From Candidatus Saccharimonadota bacterium (GTDB lineage: Bacteria; Patescibacteriota; Saccharimonadia; Saccharimonadales; Saccharimonadaceae): 64,000 nt of DNA. The notes under the pieces are model-generated. The model saw only the letters and a program-made list of their open reading frames with translations, searched no databases and was not told the DNA's origin. The position numbers were made by a program, and so were the translations under genes. Where the stretch lies: the NCBI GenBank assembly GCA_017511205.1, contig JAFWLE010000009.1, forward strand, positions 1-64,000, written 5' to 3'. Below are positions 62,721 through 64,000 of the stretch, in pieces; position 1 is the first letter of the stretch, and every line of letters begins with the position of its first letter.

Positions 62721-63856
62721 AATAACTCTGTTACAAGCTTCAAGGCATTATAAATTGCCTTATCCATATCCCAATACTGATAAGCCCCCAACCTTCCACC
62801 TAACACTAAACCTGGATAACACTCTTTACATAATTTAACGTATTTTTGATATAACCCACGTGATTCTTCATTATCTACTGGATAGTAAGCTTCTCCACCT
62901 TTCTCGTAATCATTTGGATACTCTCTAGCTATAATCGATTTCTTTTGTTTAACTACTTCCGGCTGATGCACTTGATAAAACTTATAGTCATGTGTCCTAG
63001 TATATGGCACCTCGGCATCAGCCTCATTTATCACCGCTTCACCTAGTCCTTCCTCAACTTTTTCTTCTTCAAATTTCAAAGATCTCCATGGCAAAACCCC
63101 TAGTTTGTAATCAAGCAGCTCATCAATTTGACCGCAATACACTATTTTTATCCCCTCAGGTAATTCATTTTTTAAGTCCTTAAAATCAACTCCTAATCTA
63201 ATCTCTATATTCTCATGATCCAACATTTTCTCCACCATTTTAGTGTATCCATCCTTTGGTATACCTTGATGCTTCGCCGTCATGAAATATCTATTATCAT
63301 GCGAAAATCTCACTGGAATCCTTTTTAAAATATCCGCCGACAAATTTTTCGCTGACGTATTCCACTGTTTTTCTGTATAGTTCTTCAAAAAAGCTGTATA
63401 AAGTTTTTCGCCCACCAAACTAATTCCCTTTTCCTCAAAGTTTTTCGGCTCACTAATTCCTAATCGCTTAGCGTCTTTTTCGGCTTCCTCTGCCACAAAT
63501 ATTTCCGCCTCTTCTGCCGACATATCCGTGTTATAAAGCATATTAATCGTATCAAGATTAATCGGCATTGGATAAAGCTTCCCGTCATGTCTAGTATCAA
63601 CCGTATGCACATAATCGTTAAAATCTGTAAATTTCGTAATGTATTCCCAAACCTCATCTAATTCTGTATGAAAAATATGTGAGCCATACTTATGCACCTC
63701 AATTCCCGTTTTATCATCCGTATATGAATAAATATTACCAGCCAAGTGCTCTCTTCTATCAATTACTAACACCTTTTTTTCCGCTACAGCTAGCCTCTCC
63801 GCCACTGTTGCGCCAAATATTCCCGCTCCCACTATTAAATAATCATTTTCTTCCAT
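62714..63856 (-). CDS. glf: UDP-galactopyranose mutase
   Basis: A 380-residue flavoenzyme: FAD loop VGAGIFGATVAERLA at 8-22, KVLVIDRREHLAGNIY, EVHKYGSHIFHT, and TEKQWNTS. It converts UDP-galactopyranose to UDP-galactofuranose, using the GalE product. ATG 63856 has AAAGGAC upstream; an in-frame ATG 15 nt earlier overlaps this site. Its start overlaps the next upstream gene's stop by 14 nt. Confidence 0.95.
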   Translation of the reverse strand: MEENDYLIVGAGIFGATVAERLAVAEKKVLVIDRREHLAGNIYSYTDDKTGIEVHKYGSHIFHTELDEVWEYITKFTDFNDYVHTVDTRHDGKLYPMPINLDTINMLYNTDMSAEEAEIFVAEEAEKDAKRLGISEPKNFEEKGISLVGEKLYTAFLKNYTEKQWNTSAKNLSADILKRIPVRFSHDNRYFMTAKHQGIPKDGYTKMVEKMLDHENIEIRLGVDFKDLKNELPEGIKIVYCGQIDELLDYKLGVLPWRSLKFEEEKVEEGLGEAVINEADAEVPYTRTHDYKFYQVHQPEVVKQKKSIIAREYPNDYEKGGEAYYPVDNEESRGLYQKYVKLCKECYPGLVLGGRLGAYQYWDMDKAIYNALKLVTELLK

Positions 63857-64000
63857 TTTTGTCCTTTCCAATTTTATTTATAGTCTTTACTATATCATCC
63901 TTCCACTTTATCAATTCTGATTCCGATGGCCTATATTCTTCAAAATAATCGTTTAAGAACCTCCTTGCTTCCTTCCCAATCTGCGAATAATATTTTTTAT
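63843..64000 (-). CDS. C-terminal end of an unidentified gene (partial)
   Basis: An open frame from the right edge covers 51 residues ending ...KIGKDKNGRK, with TGA at 63845-63843 overlapping glf by 14 nt. The fragment contains RRFLNDYFEEYRPSESELIKW, helical and charged. Family not recognisable from this piece; the overlap implies it is in the same operon as glf, hence probably a surface-polymer gene. Confidence 0.65.
   Translation of the reverse strand, partial: KKYYSQIGKEARRFLNDYFEEYRPSESELIKWKDDIVKTINKIGKDKNGRK

Overview
The window looks like Patescibacteria (CPR), most likely Candidatus Saccharibacteria (TM7). The basis is gene content: a PrgI / TraC-like / VirB4 / VirB6-like secretion cluster with several small VirB2-like pilins, an asparagine-synthase-like and teichoic-acid-type surface-polymer block, GtrA, LCP and glf genes, very tight packing, and many promoters whose -10 box lies only 6-7 nt before the start codon (apparently leaderless mRNAs). 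TGA acts as a normal stop codon. The assignment is inference; no 16S gene is present.

Layout. 1-700: the end of an MMPL-type transporter and tRNA-Lys(CTT), with two partial copies of the tRNA 3' end downstream. 700-5100: a minus-strand run with a secreted cutinase-like/VWA protein, a CmpB-type membrane protein, DUF362 and TM2 proteins and a small hypothetical. 5.1-7.0 kb: a defence-like island with a Panacea-type toxin-antitoxin pair, a possible micro-ORF facing an antisense promoter, and a DUF3892 gene behind a structured leader. 7.0-10.2 kb: a single-polypeptide type IIG-like restriction-modification enzyme. 10.3-15.3 kb: small housekeeping genes (deaminase, AlkD-like repair, metallo-hydrolase, zinc ribbon, DUF1653), RNase Y and a CIRCE-controlled DnaJ.

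15.3-26.3 kb is a type IV secretion-like locus (VirB4, TraC-like protein, PrgI, VirB6-like giant protein, then four VirB2-like pilin genes, one of them a two-unit fusion), interrupted by hsp20 and comF. tRNA-Ser(GCT) follows, with a 176-bp cassette at its 3' end bounded by a duplicated 18-bp piece of the tRNA. 26.6-31.4 kb holds membrane and surface proteins, including a FISUMP/Listeria-Bacteroides-repeat protein broken by a frameshift. 31.6-35.4 kb: groES-groEL under CIRCE, a TylF-like methyltransferase and an acetate-kinase homologue. 35.5-40 kb: a second VirB6-like protein with a membrane partner. 40-43 kb: uvrA.

43-64 kb is a cell-surface polymer region. A plus-strand GtrA/GT2/initiating sugar-phosphate transferase set is followed by a minus-strand operon (DUF4422, LicD, TarI/IspD-like cytidylyltransferase, epimerase, GDPD-like protein, CDP-glycerol-transferase-like protein, Wzy-like, Wzx-like). 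Then come LCP, GalE, and a plus-strand operon (TagG/Wzm, TagH/Wzt, CDP-glycerol-transferase-like, TagD-like, CapA-like, asparagine-synthase-like), ending with glf. Together they imply an ABC-exported, phosphate-containing, galactofuranose-bearing surface polymer attached by an LCP ligase.

The most unusual signal is a pair of about 137-nt multi-hairpin elements at 44466-44601 and 53566-53703. Their cores are nearly identical, while the long outer stem and one inner hairpin have entirely different sequences but keep their pairing. Each lies just upstream of a surface-polymer gene, and one falls between two divergent, apparently leaderless promoters.
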